DNA of 64,000 nucleotides from contig NZ_AORL01000010.1 in assembly GCF_000383095.1 (NCBI RefSeq), positions 558,001-622,000 on the forward strand, written 5' to 3'. This document shows positions 27,370 to 35,516 of this stretch, one piece after another. Within the stretch, counting starts at the first letter, position 1; the number at the start of each line of letters is the position of its first letter. Below the pieces are notes generated by a model. The model had not been told where the DNA came from, did no database searches, and saw only the letters and a list, made by a program, of their open reading frames with translations. Source of the stretch: Sphingomonas sp. PR090111-T3T-6A. GTDB lineage: Bacteria > Pseudomonadota > Alphaproteobacteria > Sphingomonadales > Sphingomonadaceae. Position numbers and translations under genes: made by a program.

Positions 27370-27846
27370 CTACAGCGCCTCGACCGGCAGCGAGCAGATA
27401 TCCACCCATGTCGCGTCCACCAGCGTGGCCAGGCGATCGGGTGTGAGGCGCACCGAGCTGGTGCGCGATCCGGCGGCGGGATAGACCTCGCCGAAATCCT
27501 TGAGAGAGATGTCGCAATAGACGGGAAGCGGCGTGGCGAGCCCGAAGGGGCATACGCCGCCGACGGGATGGCCTGTCAGCGCTTCCACTTCCTCGGCCCC
27601 CAGCATCCGGGGGCGACCGCCGAGGACATCCTTGGTCTTGCGGTTGTCGAGCCGGGCATCGCCGCGCGCGACGATCAGCATGACGGCATCGCCGATGCGG
27701 ATCGACAGCGTCTTGGCGATCTGCCCTGGCTCGACTCCCAGCGCCTGCGCCGCCTCGGAAACCGTGGCGGTGCTGGCGCCCTGATCGATGATCGCGATAT
27801 CCGGCGCCTTCCCCGCAAGGAAGGCGCGGACCGAATCAAGGCTCAC
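27370..27846 (-). CDS. YbaK/EbsC family aminoacyl-tRNA deacylase
   Basis: YbaK/ProX-type proteins hydrolyse mischarged aminoacyl-tRNA (for example Cys- or Ala-tRNA-Pro). The 158-residue protein has the family features: STATVSEAAQALGVEPGQIAKTLSIRIGDAVMLIV (in pieces across residues 25-60), with the conserved Lys in IAKTL, the D-x-R-x-D-x-R-K stretch DARLDNRKTKDVLG, and the GHPVGGVCPFGL substrate-pocket motif. It begins with GTG at 27846, two bases after the HU gene stop, and lacks a clear ribosome site, so it probably depends on translation of HU for its own expression. Confidence 0.92.
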   Translation of the reverse strand: MSLDSVRAFLAGKAPDIAIIDQGASTATVSEAAQALGVEPGQIAKTLSIRIGDAVMLIVARGDARLDNRKTKDVLGGRPRMLGAEEVEALTGHPVGGVCPFGLATPLPVYCDISLKDFGEVYPAAGSRTSSVRLTPDRLATLVDATWVDICSLPVEAL

Positions 27847-27848
27847 GA

Positions 27849-28124
27849 TCAGGCGTTGAGCTTGTCCTTCACGGCCTTCGCCGGGGCGAAGCCGAGCTTG
27901 CGGGACGCCGCGATGGTCATCGCTTCGCCGGTCGCCGGGTTGCGGCCTTCACGGGCGGGGCTGTCCTTGACCTTGAACTTGCCGAAGCCGCTGATCGAAA
28001 CTTCGGTGCCCTTGGCGGCGGCGTCGGTGATGGCGGCGAAAACGGCGTCGACGACCTTGCGGGCGTCCGCCTTCGACAGGCCGTGGCCGGCAGCGATCTG
28101 CTCGGCGAGCTCAGTGTTGTTCAT
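27849..28124 (-). CDS. HU family DNA-binding protein
   Basis: Nucleoid-associated histone-like protein of 91 residues, the usual HU size. It reads MNNTELAEQIAAGHGLSK, then AVFAAITDAAAKGTEVSISGFGKFKVKDSPAREGRNPATGE (given here only as a landmark region, about residues 33-70), ending KLGFAPAKAVKDKLNA. The beta-arm tip R-N-P-x-T-G, with its DNA-intercalating Pro, is intact. ATG 28124 is preferred over an earlier in-frame start because the protein then begins exactly like known HU and GGAGG lies upstream. The ybaK-type gene follows two bases after the stop. Confidence 0.95.
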   Translation of the reverse strand: MNNTELAEQIAAGHGLSKADARKVVDAVFAAITDAAAKGTEVSISGFGKFKVKDSPAREGRNPATGEAMTIAASRKLGFAPAKAVKDKLNA

Positions 28125-28200
28125 GGAACTCGTCTCCTCCTTTACGAGACGCGGGTCATAGCCGTTCAAAATGAAGAAGGTCCAGCGTTTCCGCGCTTTT

Positions 28201-29184
28201 TCACGAATTCTGGGGCAGAAGGACCGTCGCGCCCGTCGTCTGGCGGGCTTCGAGGCGTCTGTGGGCCTCCGCCGCGTCGCTCAAAGCGAGCCTCTGGCCG
28301 ACCGGAATGGCGATTCCGCCGCGGATCATTGCGAACAGCCGATCGGCCAGCGCGCGGGCCTCATCGGGCGTCTGCATATAGTCCCCCATCGTCGGCCGGG
28401 TGACGAAGATGGAGCCCGCCTTCATCAGCGTCAGCGCGTCGAAGGGCGGCACCGGGCCGCTGGCATTGCCATAGGTGACGATCAGCCCGCGCCGCGCCAC
28501 CGAGCCGAGCGAGGCCTCCCAGCTCGCCTTGCCGACGCCGTCCAGCACCACTGGCACGCCGCGCCCGCCGGTCAGCGCACGGACTTCGGCGGCCAGCGCG
28601 TCCATCGGGCAGGAGAGGGCGTGCGCGGCGCCCAGCGCCCTGGCCTGGGAGGCCTTCTCCGCCGATCCGGCGTGGGCGATGGCGGTCGCGCCGATGGCCT
28701 TCAGCCACTGGACGAGAATCGATCCCACGCCGCCCGCCGCCGCATGGACCAGCACCGCGTCGCCGGGCCGCACCTTCGCGCATTGCTCGATCAGGAAGGC
28801 GGCGGTCATGCCCTTGAGCATCGCGGAGGCGGCCGTCTCGTCGTCGATATCGTCGGGGAGGTGGGCCAGCTCCTTCGCCGGCATCGTCCTGACCGTCGCA
28901 TAGGCGCCGACCGGCCCGGTGGCATAGGCGACCCGATCGCCCGCCGCGAAGCCCTCGACTCCGTCGCCGACCGCCTCGATCACGCCGGCCGCCTCCGATC
29001 CGAGCCCGGCCGGCAGGTCGACCGGATAGAGGCCCGAGCGCCGATAGGTGTCGATGAAGTTGAGCCCGATCGCGCGATGGCGCACGCGCACCTCGCCCGC
29101 GCCGGGGGCGGAGGGGGTGACGGCCTCCCGCTCGATCACCTCGGGGCCGCCGGTGCGGCGGATCATCATGCGGAAATCGTCCAT
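28201..29184 (-). CDS. NADPH:quinone oxidoreductase, zinc-free MDR family (QorA-like)
   Basis: Medium-chain dehydrogenase/reductase family enzyme of 327 residues, of the zinc-independent quinone oxidoreductase type. Landmarks are the GroES-like domain (LNFIDTYRRSGLYP), the nucleotide motif AAAGGVGSILVQWLKAIGA (about 145-163), and C-terminal MTVRPTL-like sequence FVTRPTMGDYMQTPDE. It has no structural-zinc cysteine cluster. It would reduce quinones or other alpha,beta-unsaturated carbonyls with NADPH. Start ATG 29184 has GGAGG upstream. It is divergent from the GntR-type regulator at 29308, a candidate controller. Confidence 0.92.
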   Translation of the reverse strand: MDDFRMMIRRTGGPEVIEREAVTPSAPGAGEVRVRHRAIGLNFIDTYRRSGLYPVDLPAGLGSEAAGVIEAVGDGVEGFAAGDRVAYATGPVGAYATVRTMPAKELAHLPDDIDDETAASAMLKGMTAAFLIEQCAKVRPGDAVLVHAAAGGVGSILVQWLKAIGATAIAHAGSAEKASQARALGAAHALSCPMDALAAEVRALTGGRGVPVVLDGVGKASWEASLGSVARRGLIVTYGNASGPVPPFDALTLMKAGSIFVTRPTMGDYMQTPDEARALADRLFAMIRGGIAIPVGQRLALSDAAEAHRRLEARQTTGATVLLPQNS

Positions 29185-29307
29185 GAGGGGCCTCCTTCTT
29201 CCACCCGCCTTATCGCGTGGGGCGGGCATCGTGCCATCCGCGATATTGGTCAGGCCTGTCGCCCCGTTCGCCTTGTGCGGCCGGGTGCTTTGTGGGAGAG
29301 CTTGGCC

Positions 29308-30057
29308 ATGCCTCCCATCGGACAGAAGCTCTACCAGCGCGTTGCCGCCGCCATCAGCGAAGCCATCGAGAGTGGCCAATATGCCCCCGGAGCGCGGCTT
29401 CCGGGCGAACGGGACCTCGCCGAGGAATTCTCGGTCAGCCGCCCGACCATCCGCGAGGCGATGATCGCGCTCGAGATTCGCGGGCTGGTCGAGGCTCGCC
29501 ACGGGTCAGGCCTCTATGTGACGAACACCGCGCCGGCCGAGGTCGCCGCGCTCGAACTCGACATCGGCGCCTTCGAGCTGATCGAGGCGCGCATCCTGTT
29601 CGAAGGCGAGACGGCCGCGCTCGCCGCCACGGTGATGACCGAGGAGAAGCTCGCCCGGCTCGAGGCGCTGATGCGCGAGATGTCCGGCCCCAACCCCGAC
29701 ATGCGCACCGAGCAGGCCGATCGCCGCTTCCATGTCGAGATCGCCGCCTGCACCGACAACAGCGCGATTCGCGGCGTGATCGAGATGCTGTGGGATCTGC
29801 GCTATCGCTCGCCGCTCTGCGTCCACATGTTCGCCAAGGCGGCGCGCAGCGGCATCAACCCGCGCATCGACGAGCATCGCGCCATCCTCGACGCGCTGAA
29901 GAGCGGCGACGCGCATGCGGCGCGCGCCACGATGCACGGCCATTTGCGCCGCGTGATCGAGGATGTGCTCGCCGCCACCGAGCTGGAGGCGATGGAGCGG
30001 GCCCGCACCGAGATCAGCGCCCGCCGCAGCGAGATCACGCGTCGCATATCGCTGTGA
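29308..30057 (+). CDS. GntR-family regulator, FadR/FCD subfamily
   Basis: Transcriptional regulator of 249 residues. N-terminal winged helix (YQRVAAAISEAIESGQYAPGARLPGERDLAEEF, then SVSRPTIREAMIALE) and a C-terminal all-helical FCD ligand domain. The FCD metal-binding residues are present: Asp and His in ADRRFHVEIA, His in DEHRAILDAL and His in MHGHLRRV. Such regulators usually sense organic or sugar acids. GGGAGAG precedes ATG 29308. It is divergent from the quinone oxidoreductase (123-base gap) and followed after 65 bases by the Hsp70-like gene. A sugar-acid link to the GFOR/lactonase genes 2 kb downstream is possible but unproven. Confidence 0.92.
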   Translation: MPPIGQKLYQRVAAAISEAIESGQYAPGARLPGERDLAEEFSVSRPTIREAMIALEIRGLVEARHGSGLYVTNTAPAEVAALELDIGAFELIEARILFEGETAALAATVMTEEKLARLEALMREMSGPNPDMRTEQADRRFHVEIAACTDNSAIRGVIEMLWDLRYRSPLCVHMFAKAARSGINPRIDEHRAILDALKSGDAHAARATMHGHLRRVIEDVLAATELEAMERARTEISARRSEITRRISL

Positions 30058-30122
30058 TGGTGGGTTGCGAAGGCGGCGCTTCCCCGGCATAGCCGCCCGC
30101 CCTCGCGCCACCGGAGATAGAG

Positions 30123-31415
30123 ATGCACGCCGCCCTTGGGCTCGATTTCGGCACCACCAACAGCGTCGCGGCGCTTGCGGGCGCAGCAGGCGGCACATCC
30201 GACCTCCTCTCTTTCGCGGCGCCTGAGGGCGGGATGGACTCGGTGTTCCGTTCCGCGCTCTGCTTCTGGCATGACGATGCGGTGAAGGGGGGGCTCGCGG
30301 TCGAGGCGGGGCCGTTCGCGATCGCGGAATATCTCGAATATCCCGAGGACAGCCGCTTCATCCAGTCGTTCAAGTCGGTCGCGGCCAGCGCCAGCTTCGA
30401 GACGGCCTCGGTGTTCGACAAGCGCTATCGCTTCGAGGAGCTGGGGCGCTTCTTCCTCTCCAAGCTCACCGACCATGCCGGCGGCCGGCTCGACAAAAGG
30501 CCCGAACGCGTGATCGTCGGGCGGCCGGTGGAATATGCCGGCGGGCGGCCCGATCCGGCGCTGGCGCGCACGCGCTACGACGCGATGTTCCAGGGCTTCG
30601 GCGCCGAGATCCATTATGTCTATGAGCCTCTGGGCGCGGCCTTCAGCTACGCCTCGCGGCTGGATGCGCCGGCGACCATCCTCGTCGCGGACTTCGGCGG
30701 CGGCACCAGCGACTTCTCGGTGGTGCGTGTCGCAGCGCCGGGGGCGAAGCGGCGCTGCGAGCCGCTCGGCCATGCCGGTATCGGCATCGCGGGCGACCGA
30801 TTCGACTATCGCATCGTCGACAAGCTGATCCTGCCGATGCTGGGCAAGGGCGGCTCCTATCGCTCGTTCGGCAAGGAGCTGGAGATTCCGCGGAGCTGGT
30901 TCGCGGATTTCGCCGACTGGTCGCGCCTCGCGCTGATGCGCAACCGGCGGACGATGGAGGAACTGGCGCGGCTCCAGAAGGCCGCTGTCGATCCGCAAGC
31001 CATCGGCCGCATGATCGCGTTGATCGAGAACGAACTCGGCTATCCGCTCTATGATGCGGTGGGCGGGCTCAAGAAGGCGTTGTCCTCGCAGGAGCAGGCC
31101 GCGTTCCATTTCTCGGGCGCGGGGCTCACCATCGACGCCGAGGTGACGCGCACCGACTTCGAGGGCTGGATCGCCGAGGATGTCGCGCGCATCGCCGCCA
31201 CCGTCGATCAGGCGCTGGCGGCGGCGAATGTCGCGGAAGGCGAGATCGATCGCGTGTTCCTGACCGGCGGCTCGTCGCTGATCCCGGCGATCCGGCGCAT
31301 CTTCCTCGATCGCTTCGGCGCGGACCGCATCGCGACCGGCGGCGAGCTGACCTCCATCGCCCACGGGCTCGCGCTCGTGGGGCAGGAGGACGACATCGCC
31401 GCCTGGTCGAACTAG
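30123..31415 (+). CDS. Hsp70 family protein, YegD-like
   Basis: Actin/Hsp70-fold ATPase of 430 residues, about the length of YegD. It has the phosphate-1 motif LGLDFGTTNSVAAL (5-18), phosphate-2 motif VADFGGGTSDFSVV (about 188-201), and the adenosine motif FLTGGSSLIPAIR (about 378-390). There is no room for the substrate-binding domain of DnaK, so it is a nucleotide-binding-domain-only chaperone relative. Partners are unknown. GGAGA precedes ATG 30123. It converges on the GreA/B-like gene; the two stop codons interlock in CTAG at 31412-31415. Confidence 0.93.
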   Translation: MHAALGLDFGTTNSVAALAGAAGGTSDLLSFAAPEGGMDSVFRSALCFWHDDAVKGGLAVEAGPFAIAEYLEYPEDSRFIQSFKSVAASASFETASVFDKRYRFEELGRFFLSKLTDHAGGRLDKRPERVIVGRPVEYAGGRPDPALARTRYDAMFQGFGAEIHYVYEPLGAAFSYASRLDAPATILVADFGGGTSDFSVVRVAAPGAKRRCEPLGHAGIGIAGDRFDYRIVDKLILPMLGKGGSYRSFGKELEIPRSWFADFADWSRLALMRNRRTMEELARLQKAAVDPQAIGRMIALIENELGYPLYDAVGGLKKALSSQEQAAFHFSGAGLTIDAEVTRTDFEGWIAEDVARIAATVDQALAAANVAEGEIDRVFLTGGSSLIPAIRRIFLDRFGADRIATGGELTSIAHGLALVGQEDDIAAWSN

Positions 31416-31879
31416 GCCGGGATCGGGCCGGTCTTGAGCACCTCGATCGCGCCCGTCTTGCCGCCGAAATCGACGCGCTCGCCGTCATAGGCGCCCATCA
31501 TCGCGCGGGCGAGCGGGGCGGAGAAGGCGAGGCGGCCCGCCGTGGGCTCGGCCTCGTCGTCGCCGACGATATCGATCTGGCGCTTCTGGCCGTTGAGCTT
31601 GAACGTCACGCGCGAGCCGAACGCCACCTCGTCGTCGGAGGGCGCGGGCATGAGCTGCGCGGTCGCCTGACGGGTGCGCCAATAGCGCAGCTCGCGGCGC
31701 AGGCGGGTCCGTTCCTCTTCGCTGAGGCCCTCGGTGGGGGCGGCTTCCAGCTCGTCCACCTTTGCCTGAATCAGCGCCAGTCCGCGTTCGGTGACCAGAT
31801 TAGGTCCCGGCGGCAGCGGCAGCTCGAATTTCGGCTCCATATGTTCATCGTCGCTCTCGCGACGAAACGCGACACTCAC
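31412..31879 (-). CDS. GreA/GreB family transcription elongation factor
   Basis: Secondary-channel RNA polymerase factor of the Gre family, expected to help backtracked polymerase cleave its transcript. The 155-residue protein has an N-terminal coiled-coil (LALIQAKVDELEAAPTEGLSEEERTRLRRELRYW, in pieces about residues 33-70) and the C-terminal globular domain VTFKLNGQKRQIDIVGDDEAEP ... FSAPLARAMMGAYDGERVDF. The acidic tip pair expected in GreA/B is not clear, so it could be a non-cleaving relative. GTG 31879 is chosen, with AGAGGG upstream, over a TTG five codons earlier and an ATG 13 codons later. Divergent from the GFOR-like gene. Confidence 0.88.
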   Translation of the reverse strand: MSVAFRRESDDEHMEPKFELPLPPGPNLVTERGLALIQAKVDELEAAPTEGLSEEERTRLRRELRYWRTRQATAQLMPAPSDDEVAFGSRVTFKLNGQKRQIDIVGDDEAEPTAGRLAFSAPLARAMMGAYDGERVDFGGKTGAIEVLKTGPIPA

Positions 31880-32007
31880 GGTCCCTCTCCCCAACCAAAG
31901 AGATTAGATATGGCGATGGCGGGCGGCGACCGCCAGTACGGTTGCGCTAACATTGGACAGCGTTATCATGATCCGGTCGGGCAGCAGACCCGGCGGGAGG
32001 ATGCGTC

Positions 32008-33111
32008 ATGATCGAGTTGAGCCGTCGGGATGTGCTGATCGCTGCGGGCGGCCTCGCCGCCGCTTCGCTGGAGGCGCGCGCGATGGGCGCCGCGCCCGGC
32101 CGCAAGGTGGGCTATGCGATCGTCGGCCTCGGCTATTATGCGCTGGAGGTGATCCTGCCGCAGTTCGTGAACTGCGAGCATAGCAAGGTGGTCGCGCTGG
32201 TGAGCGGCGATCCCGCGAAGGCCAAGCGCGTCGCCCAGCAATATGGCGTGCCGGACCACGGCATCTACAACTACCAGAATTACGACAGCATCCGCAGCAA
32301 CCCGGATATCGACGTCGTCTACGTCATCCTGCCCAACTCGATGCACGCGGAATACACGATCCGCGCCGCCAGGGCCGGCAAGCATGTGCTGTGCGAGAAG
32401 CCGATGGCGATCTCCTCGGCCGAGTGCGAGGCGATGATCGCGGCGTGCAAGGCGGCGGGCAAGAAGCTGATGATCGGCTATCGCTGCCACTTCGAGCCGC
32501 ACAATCTGGCGGCCATCAAGCTCGTGAAGGACGGCACGCTCGGCAAGCCGCGCTACGTCAATTCCGAACATGGCTTCGTGCAGGGCGATCCCTCCAAGTG
32601 GCGCCTGAAGAAGGCGCTGTCGGGCGGCGGCTCGCTGATGGACATGGGCATCTACAGCCTTCAGGCCGCCCGCTACATGACGGGCGAGGAGCCGACCTCG
32701 GTCTTCGCGCGCGAGAGCACCGACCGCAGCGATCCACGCTTCCACGAGGTGGAGGACATCATCGAGTGGACGCTGACCTTCCCGTCGGGCGCGATGGCGT
32801 CGTGCATGTCGTCCTACAGCTCGGGCCACAATCATATCCGGCTGACCGGCACCAGGGGCTGGGTCGATCTGGAGCCGGCGACCAGCTATCGCGACCAGAA
32901 GATGCGCGTCCGCATCAAGGACGACGAGCATGAGGTGACGCCGCCGCCGGGGCCGGGCGCCAATATGTTCGCGGCCCAGCTCGACCATATGGCCGATTGC
33001 ATGACGACGGGCGCGACTCAGATCGTGCCGGGCGAGGAAGGGTTGCGGGATTTGCGGATCATCGAGGCGATCTATCGTTCGGCGGCCAGCGGCCAGGTGG
33101 TGAAGCTGTGA
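32008..33111 (+). CDS. Tat-exported Gfo/Idh/MocA oxidoreductase, glucose-fructose oxidoreductase-like
   Basis: Periplasmic NADP-containing sugar oxidoreductase of 367 residues. A twin-arginine signal (SRRDVLIAAGGLAAAS, Arg6-Arg7) precedes the Rossmann motif IVGLGYYAL (38-46), the hallmark CEKPM (Lys131), IGYRCHFEPHN and GGGSLMDMGIYSLQ. These blocks are very close to my recollection of Zymomonas mobilis GFOR, which oxidises glucose to gluconolactone while reducing fructose to sorbitol with tightly bound NADP. Its stop overlaps the lactonase GTG by four bases, matching the pathway order. GGGAGG precedes ATG 32008. Actual sugars are inferred, not shown. Confidence 0.9.
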   Translation: MIELSRRDVLIAAGGLAAASLEARAMGAAPGRKVGYAIVGLGYYALEVILPQFVNCEHSKVVALVSGDPAKAKRVAQQYGVPDHGIYNYQNYDSIRSNPDIDVVYVILPNSMHAEYTIRAARAGKHVLCEKPMAISSAECEAMIAACKAAGKKLMIGYRCHFEPHNLAAIKLVKDGTLGKPRYVNSEHGFVQGDPSKWRLKKALSGGGSLMDMGIYSLQAARYMTGEEPTSVFARESTDRSDPRFHEVEDIIEWTLTFPSGAMASCMSSYSSGHNHIRLTGTRGWVDLEPATSYRDQKMRVRIKDDEHEVTPPPGPGANMFAAQLDHMADCMTTGATQIVPGEEGLRDLRIIEAIYRSAASGQVVKL

Positions 33112-34115
33112 GCTTCTCCCTCGACCGTCGCGCTTTTCTCGCTTCTGGCGCCGCGCTTCTGGCGGCGCCTGCCTTGGCGCAAGCGGTGGCGCCCTCCATT
33201 CGCCGCGTCTCGCCGAAGCTCGACCGCATCATCGCGCCGGATGCGAAGGTGGAGGTGATCGCCACCAACATCAAATGGGCCGAAGGCCCGGTGTGGGTGC
33301 GTCAGGGCGGCTATCTGCTCTTCTCCGATCCGCCGGCCAACATCATGCGCAAATGGTCGCGCAAGGGCGGCGTGTCGGTGTTCATGGAACCGTCGGGCCT
33401 GCCGAACCCGGACCCGAAGATCGTCCGTGAGGCGGGCTCCAACGGCATGGCCATGGATCATCAGGGCCGTCTGCTGATCGCCAATTCCGGCGGCCGCTCG
33501 CTCGATCGCTATGATCTGGCCACGCGCAAGCGGACGGTGCTGGTCGATCGCTACAAGGGCAAGCGCTTCAACAGCCCCAACGACATGCATGTCGCGAAGT
33601 CGGGCGCGATCTACTTCACCGATCCGCCTTACGGCCTGCTCAATGGCGACGACTCGCCCGCCAAGGAGCTGCCCCACAACGGCGTCTATCGCTGGACCGA
33701 AGGCGGCGAGGCTGTGCTGCTCGACGGCAGCCTGACGCGCCCCAACGGCATCGCCATGTCGCCGGACGAAAAGAGGCTCTACGTCTCGGTGTCAGACGAG
33801 AAGGCGCGCCGGATCATGGTCTATGATCTCGACGCCAGGGGAATGCCGACTGGTTCACGCGTCTTCCTCGACGCGTCCGCGATGCCGGGGCCGGGCAATC
33901 CGGACGGGATGAAGGTGGCGGCCGACGGGACGCTCTTCTGCTCGTCACCGGGCGGCATGTGGGTGCTCACCCCCGAGGGCGAGCGACTGGGCGTGATCGA
34001 GGACGGGATGCCCATCGCCAACTGCGCGTTCGGGGACGACGGCTCGACGCTCTATATGGCGTCGTCGGATCGCATCCTGCGTCTGCCGCTCAAGCTGAAC
34101 GGCTGGAAGGCCTGA
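33108..34115 (+). CDS. Tat-exported SMP-30/gluconolactonase family protein
   Basis: Periplasmic lactonase of 335 residues that would hydrolyse the sugar lactone made by the upstream oxidoreductase. It has a twin-arginine-type signal (SLDRRAFLASGAALLAAPALAQA region, Arg7-Arg8; cleavage likely after AQA). The six-bladed propeller carries the divalent-metal ligands of SMP-30: Glu in KWAEGPVW, Asn in FNSPNDMHV, Asn in TRPNGIAMS and Asp in GNPDGMKV. The GTG start at 33108 overlaps the upstream stop (GTGA), so translation is coupled. A strong hairpin follows at 34130-34170. Confidence 0.92.
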   Translation: MSFSLDRRAFLASGAALLAAPALAQAVAPSIRRVSPKLDRIIAPDAKVEVIATNIKWAEGPVWVRQGGYLLFSDPPANIMRKWSRKGGVSVFMEPSGLPNPDPKIVREAGSNGMAMDHQGRLLIANSGGRSLDRYDLATRKRTVLVDRYKGKRFNSPNDMHVAKSGAIYFTDPPYGLLNGDDSPAKELPHNGVYRWTEGGEAVLLDGSLTRPNGIAMSPDEKRLYVSVSDEKARRIMVYDLDARGMPTGSRVFLDASAMPGPGNPDGMKVAADGTLFCSSPGGMWVLTPEGERLGVIEDGMPIANCAFGDDGSTLYMASSDRILRLPLKLNGWKA

Positions 34116-34129
34116 GATCGGGAAGCGTT

Positions 34130-34170
34130 GCACCCGCCCGGCGGGGAGGGGGGCAGGGCCGGGCGGGTGC
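34130..34170 (+). terminator. Strong hairpin after the lactonase gene
   Basis: A perfect 12-base stem, GCACCCGCCCGG (34130-34141) with CCGGGCGGGTGC (34159-34170), around a G-rich 17-base loop. It begins 14 bases after the stop codon. No T tract follows, so it is a GC-rich terminator or mRNA-stabilising hairpin. Confidence 0.6.
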
Positions 34171-34192
34171 GTGCGGCCTCCCTTAAAGAAGA

Positions 34193-34258
34193 GCGCGGCG
34201 ATCAACTAGCGTCATTGCGAACACATCAGTGTTGCGCGAGCCGCAACAATCGCCGCGC
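34193..34258. repeat. Structured intergenic element with GTCATTGCGA core
   Basis: GCGCGGCGAT (34193-34202) and ATCGCCGCGC (34249-34258) form a 10-base outer stem. Inside are GTTGCG/CGCAAC (34231-34236/34242-34247) and AACAC/GTGTT. The core GTCATTGCGA ... CAATC resembles a palindromic repeat I associate with many sphingomonad intergenic regions. It fills the gap between two convergent genes. Confidence 0.45.
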
Positions 34259-34266
34259 CGATCTTC

Positions 34267-34716
34267 TCAGGCGGCAGCAGCCGGGGTCGCACGGAAGCTG
34301 ATCGCCATGCGGTTATAGGCATTCATCAGGCCGATCGCGATGGTGAGGTCGGCAAGCTCGGTCTCGCTGAACACCGCGGCGGCCGCCTGATAGTCGGCAT
34401 CCGGCACGCCGGTGGTCGAGACGTTGGTGACGCTCTCGGCCCAGGCGAGCGCGGCGCACTCCTTCTCGTCGAACAGCTTGCCGCCCTCGCGCCATGCCGG
34501 GACGAGCACCATCTTCTCGACCGCCATGCCGCCCTTGAGGAGGTCGCGGCTGTGCATGTCGATGCAGAAGGCGCAGCCGTTGATCTGGCTCACGCGCAGA
34601 TAGACGAGATCGATGAGCGCGCCCGGCAGGCCGCTGTGCAGGATATGGCCATAGACGCCGCCCAGCGCCTTCATGCCGGCGGGGGTAGCCTTGTTGTAGT
34701 CCATGCGCTGCGACAT
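34267..34716 (-). CDS. Carboxymuconolactone decarboxylase/AhpD-like family protein
   Basis: AhpD-like peroxidase-related protein of 149 residues. The active-site signature is INGCAFCIDMHSRDLL, with the redox CxxC at about Cys48/Cys51 and the conserved His three residues later. Family members reduce peroxides through peroxiredoxin partners or serve as general disulfide reductants. Start ATG 34716 has AAAAGGA upstream. It is separate from the second AhpD in the window (41716), which is a longer, true AhpD. The next gene upstream on this strand (DUF4287) is 106 bases away. Confidence 0.9.
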   Translation of the reverse strand: MSQRMDYNKATPAGMKALGGVYGHILHSGLPGALIDLVYLRVSQINGCAFCIDMHSRDLLKGGMAVEKMVLVPAWREGGKLFDEKECAALAWAESVTNVSTTGVPDADYQAAAAVFSETELADLTIAIGLMNAYNRMAISFRATPAAAA

Positions 34717-34822
34717 CGATCGGTCCTTTTCAATGGGGATGGCGCCTTGTCTGCGTTTGACGCGCCGGGAAAAAGCACCAAGAATGTCGTGAAATATTGA
34801 ACCATCTCGACAAAAAGCGGCG

Positions 34823-35398
34823 TCAGGACTCCTGCCAGGCGCGGCGGATGGCGGGGATCAGCGGCGCGATCTCGTCGGGCGTGGTGATGCGGGTCTGGCT
34901 CTTGAGCCTTTCGGACCAGCTCGCGCGGGTTGGCGGTTCGAGCTGGGCGGCCGCCTCGGGCGGCACGGCGAGGCCGAGGATCAGGGCGTCGCCATCGGGC
35001 CGCGCGGCGGCGAACTGATAATTGCGCGAGAAGGCGGTGAACGCCTTGCGCTGCCCCGTCACGACATCGTCGAGCGTCGCCATGGCTTCCTTCACCGCAT
35101 CGAGCAGCGCGCGAGCTCCGGGGCTTTTCCAGAGCGTGTCGGCGAGCGCCTCGGGATCGTTCCAGCCGACCTCCGGCGGGAAGGCGGTGGAGAGCACCAG
35201 CGAGGCGCGGTTCTGCGCCAGCCCATGCTCGGCCTTGAACCAGGCGAGGCGGGCGCGGTGCTTCGTCTCCGGGCAGGTGCGGGCGATCTCGACCCATTGA
35301 TCCAGCGTGCGGCCTGTGTCCCGCTCCAGCCCCTCCCGGAGCGATGCGAACCAGGCACGCTGGCGTTCGGTGAGGGAATGCGTGTCGGCGTCAGGCAT
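34823..35398 (-). CDS. DUF4287 domain-containing protein
   Basis: Cytoplasmic protein of 191 residues. The N-terminal half (LREGLERDTGRTLDQWVEIARTCPETKHRARLAWFKAEHGLAQN as a region, about residues 16-60) matches the DUF4287 domain of unknown function, and the second half (WKSPGARALLDAVKEAM ... RITTPDEI) matches the DUF5655-like part that often accompanies it. No catalytic residues can be named. ATG 35398 with GGGAG upstream is preferred over a much longer frame into the spacer. It is divergent from NAD synthetase (118-base gap). Confidence 0.82.
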   Translation of the reverse strand: MPDADTHSLTERQRAWFASLREGLERDTGRTLDQWVEIARTCPETKHRARLAWFKAEHGLAQNRASLVLSTAFPPEVGWNDPEALADTLWKSPGARALLDAVKEAMATLDDVVTGQRKAFTAFSRNYQFAAARPDGDALILGLAVPPEAAAQLEPPTRASWSERLKSQTRITTPDEIAPLIPAIRRAWQES

Positions 35399-35516
35399 CG
35401 CGAGTCTCCCACTGGCGAAGCAGGGTCGCCCGATCGGGGGCGACTTGTCCAGCGGTGGTGCTGGCCCCTGACAGGAGCTAAGGCAGGCATGTGACAATTC
35501 ATCCGGGGACCGGCGA

